Shown here in pieces: positions 5,890 through 6,437 of a stretch of 6,437 nucleotides of DNA; position 1 is the stretch's first letter, and each line of letters opens with the position of its first letter. Under the pieces are notes generated by a model. It had not been told where the DNA came from and did not search any database. It saw only the letters and a program-made list of their open reading frames with translations. The position numbers were made by a program, and so were the translations under genes. Origin of the DNA: Thermoleophilia bacterium (lineage in GTDB: Bacteria; Actinomycetota; Thermoleophilia; RBG-16-64-13); the NCBI GenBank assembly GCA_016929985.1, contig JAFGIH010000726.1:1-6437 (forward strand), read 5' to 3'.

Positions 5890-6093
5890 CTAGAGCAGCT
5901 CGAAGTCCATGCGCTTGAGTTCCGCGATGGACAGTCTCTCTCCAGCGCGAAGGATTTCGAAGCCCACTACCTCGCCCCGCTCGTCAAGATCGAGCATCAC
6001 ACCCGGGCGCACTTCTTCCGTCTCGACGATGTGGGACTTGTCCAAGCGCACGTAGAGGGCGTCAGCAGCCTCTTGATCGAAGGTCACTCTCAC
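5890..6093 (-). CDS. DUF2283 family protein, partner of the broken DUF4258 gene
   Basis: A 67-residue protein with the DUF2283 pattern: an opening beta strand (VTFDQEADALYVRL-type, here with an extra Ala before DALYVRL), then a GVMLDLDERGEVVGFEIL core. In this family the sheet ends at a conserved D-x-G-x-x-x-G-x-E-I-L stretch, seen here at residues 37-48. The GTG start at 6093 overlaps the stop of the upstream DUF4258 remnant as GTGA. AGGGGA (6098-6103) provides a ribosome binding site four bases away. DUF2283 genes frequently sit beside DUF4258 genes, and the pair is suspected to be toxin-antitoxin-like with DUF2283 as the antitoxin. I treat that as unproven. The gene looks intact. Confidence 0.85.
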   Translation of the reverse strand: MRVTFDQEAADALYVRLDKSHIVETEEVRPGVMLDLDERGEVVGFEILRAGERLSIAELKRMDFELL

Positions 6094-6346
6094 AGCTTCC
6101 CCTTCATGGACCGGTCGAAGAACACCGTCACCAGGAAAATCGAGCCTTCATTTGGAGTATACGCAACCCTCAAGACCCTTCCGCCTTGTTCCCTGATGCG
6201 ACCGAAGCCTGGACAAGGCAAGGGTCCTTGGGGTCATCTCGGACCAATAGAGGCTCTGCGAGCACGCGAGCCACCCATTCAAGCCTGATCTCGCGCTGCT
6301 CGAGGACCTCCATAGCGTGGATTCCGAGTATGAGTCGTTCTTCCAT
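6090..6346 (-). pseudogene. DUF4258 family gene disrupted by a frameshift
   Basis: Two overlapping minus-strand frames together spell a DUF4258 protein. Frame one starts at ATG 6346 (MEERLILGIHAMEVLEQREI...) and runs through LVRDDPKDPCLVQA, then drifts out of family and stops at TGA 6170-6172 after 58 residues. The other frame carries the conserved second half, GRIREQGGRVLRVAYTP then FLVTVFFDRSMKGKL, and ends at TGA 6090-6092. Restoring one base near 6205 joins them as ...DPCLVQAxGRIREQGGRVLRV and gives 85 residues, the normal family length with no gap. An alternative is removal of one copy of the tandem CAAGG (6214-6218, 6219-6223), which also restores the frame but leaves the protein two residues shorter. 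DUF4258 proteins are suspected RelE-like toxins. The ATG lacks a strong ribosome binding site. A sequencing error is possible. Confidence 0.8.
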
Positions 6347-6437
6347 GCCCTGAGCATAGACGGGCTCGAATGCATAGCTCTGCGACCTTCGTTGTACTCA
6401 GGCCAACGGGCACGACGTGGCCTTCCACGATCTGTAC

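Noticed and set aside
5845..6288. Plus-strand 147-codon ORF across the DUF2283/DUF4258 region
   Set aside because: It is antisense to DUF2283 and to both halves of the DUF4258 gene, whose translations match known families; this frame matches nothing.
6148..6375. Minus-strand 75-codon ORF beginning MHSSPSMLRAW
   Set aside because: It is the third frame over the DUF4258 remnant and has Ser/Arg-rich composition without family similarity.
6347..6437. Possible end of another minus-strand gene entering from the right edge
   Set aside because: All three minus-strand frames were read. One stops at 6398-6400 after a dozen codons and two stay open, but none shows a recognisable motif and the stretch is too short to judge.
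1..6437. CRISPR array, tRNA, rRNA or insertion sequence
   Set aside because: No regularly spaced repeats, cloverleaf-like sequence, conserved rRNA blocks, transposase motifs or paired terminal inverted repeats were found.

Overview
This is a GC-rich window with many GTG starts, clear Shine-Dalgarno sequences and tightly packed, overlapping genes. It reads as a bacterial chromosome segment. The base composition, start usage and the mix of genes (tadA, a DHPS-like metallo-beta-lactamase-fold protein, a cation diffusion facilitator, vapBC) would suit a high-GC Actinomycetota or a similar environmental lineage. That placement is an inference; nothing here is lineage-specific.

Layout. Positions 1-36 may be the last codons of a plus-strand gene, followed by a strong intrinsic terminator at 54-82. 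Positions 133-2036 hold a two-gene minus-strand operon with stop and start overlapping as TGATG: a 210-residue multi-zinc-ribbon protein, then a 423-residue protein I do not recognise. A divergent intergenic region (2037-2186) leads to a plus-strand gene for a 73-residue single-span membrane protein (2187-2408). After 165 bp comes a plus-strand run: tadA (tRNA adenosine deaminase, 2574-3053), an MBL-fold hydrolase (3085-4062) and a CzcD/ZitB-like zinc exporter (4062-5063). The last two overlap by one base and are probably coupled in translation.

From 5060 to about 6346 the minus strand carries two small toxin-antitoxin-like modules. One is an intact vapBC pair (PIN-domain toxin and ribbon-helix-helix antitoxin) with a recognisable promoter and a palindromic operator candidate. 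The other is a DUF4258/DUF2283 pair. Its DUF4258 member, which is absent from any simple ORF list, is split by a frameshift: both halves match the family and join cleanly if one base is restored near 6205. The DUF2283 partner is intact and overlaps the broken gene's stop codon.

Functionally, the plus-strand block combines decoding maintenance (wobble inosine formation) with metal handling and an unassigned metallohydrolase. The final 1.4 kb is accessory DNA meeting the core block at a convergent junction, where the vapC and zinc-exporter stop codons share the bases CTAG. No CRISPR array, rRNA, tRNA or insertion sequence is visible. No gene-free stretch exceeds 300 bases.
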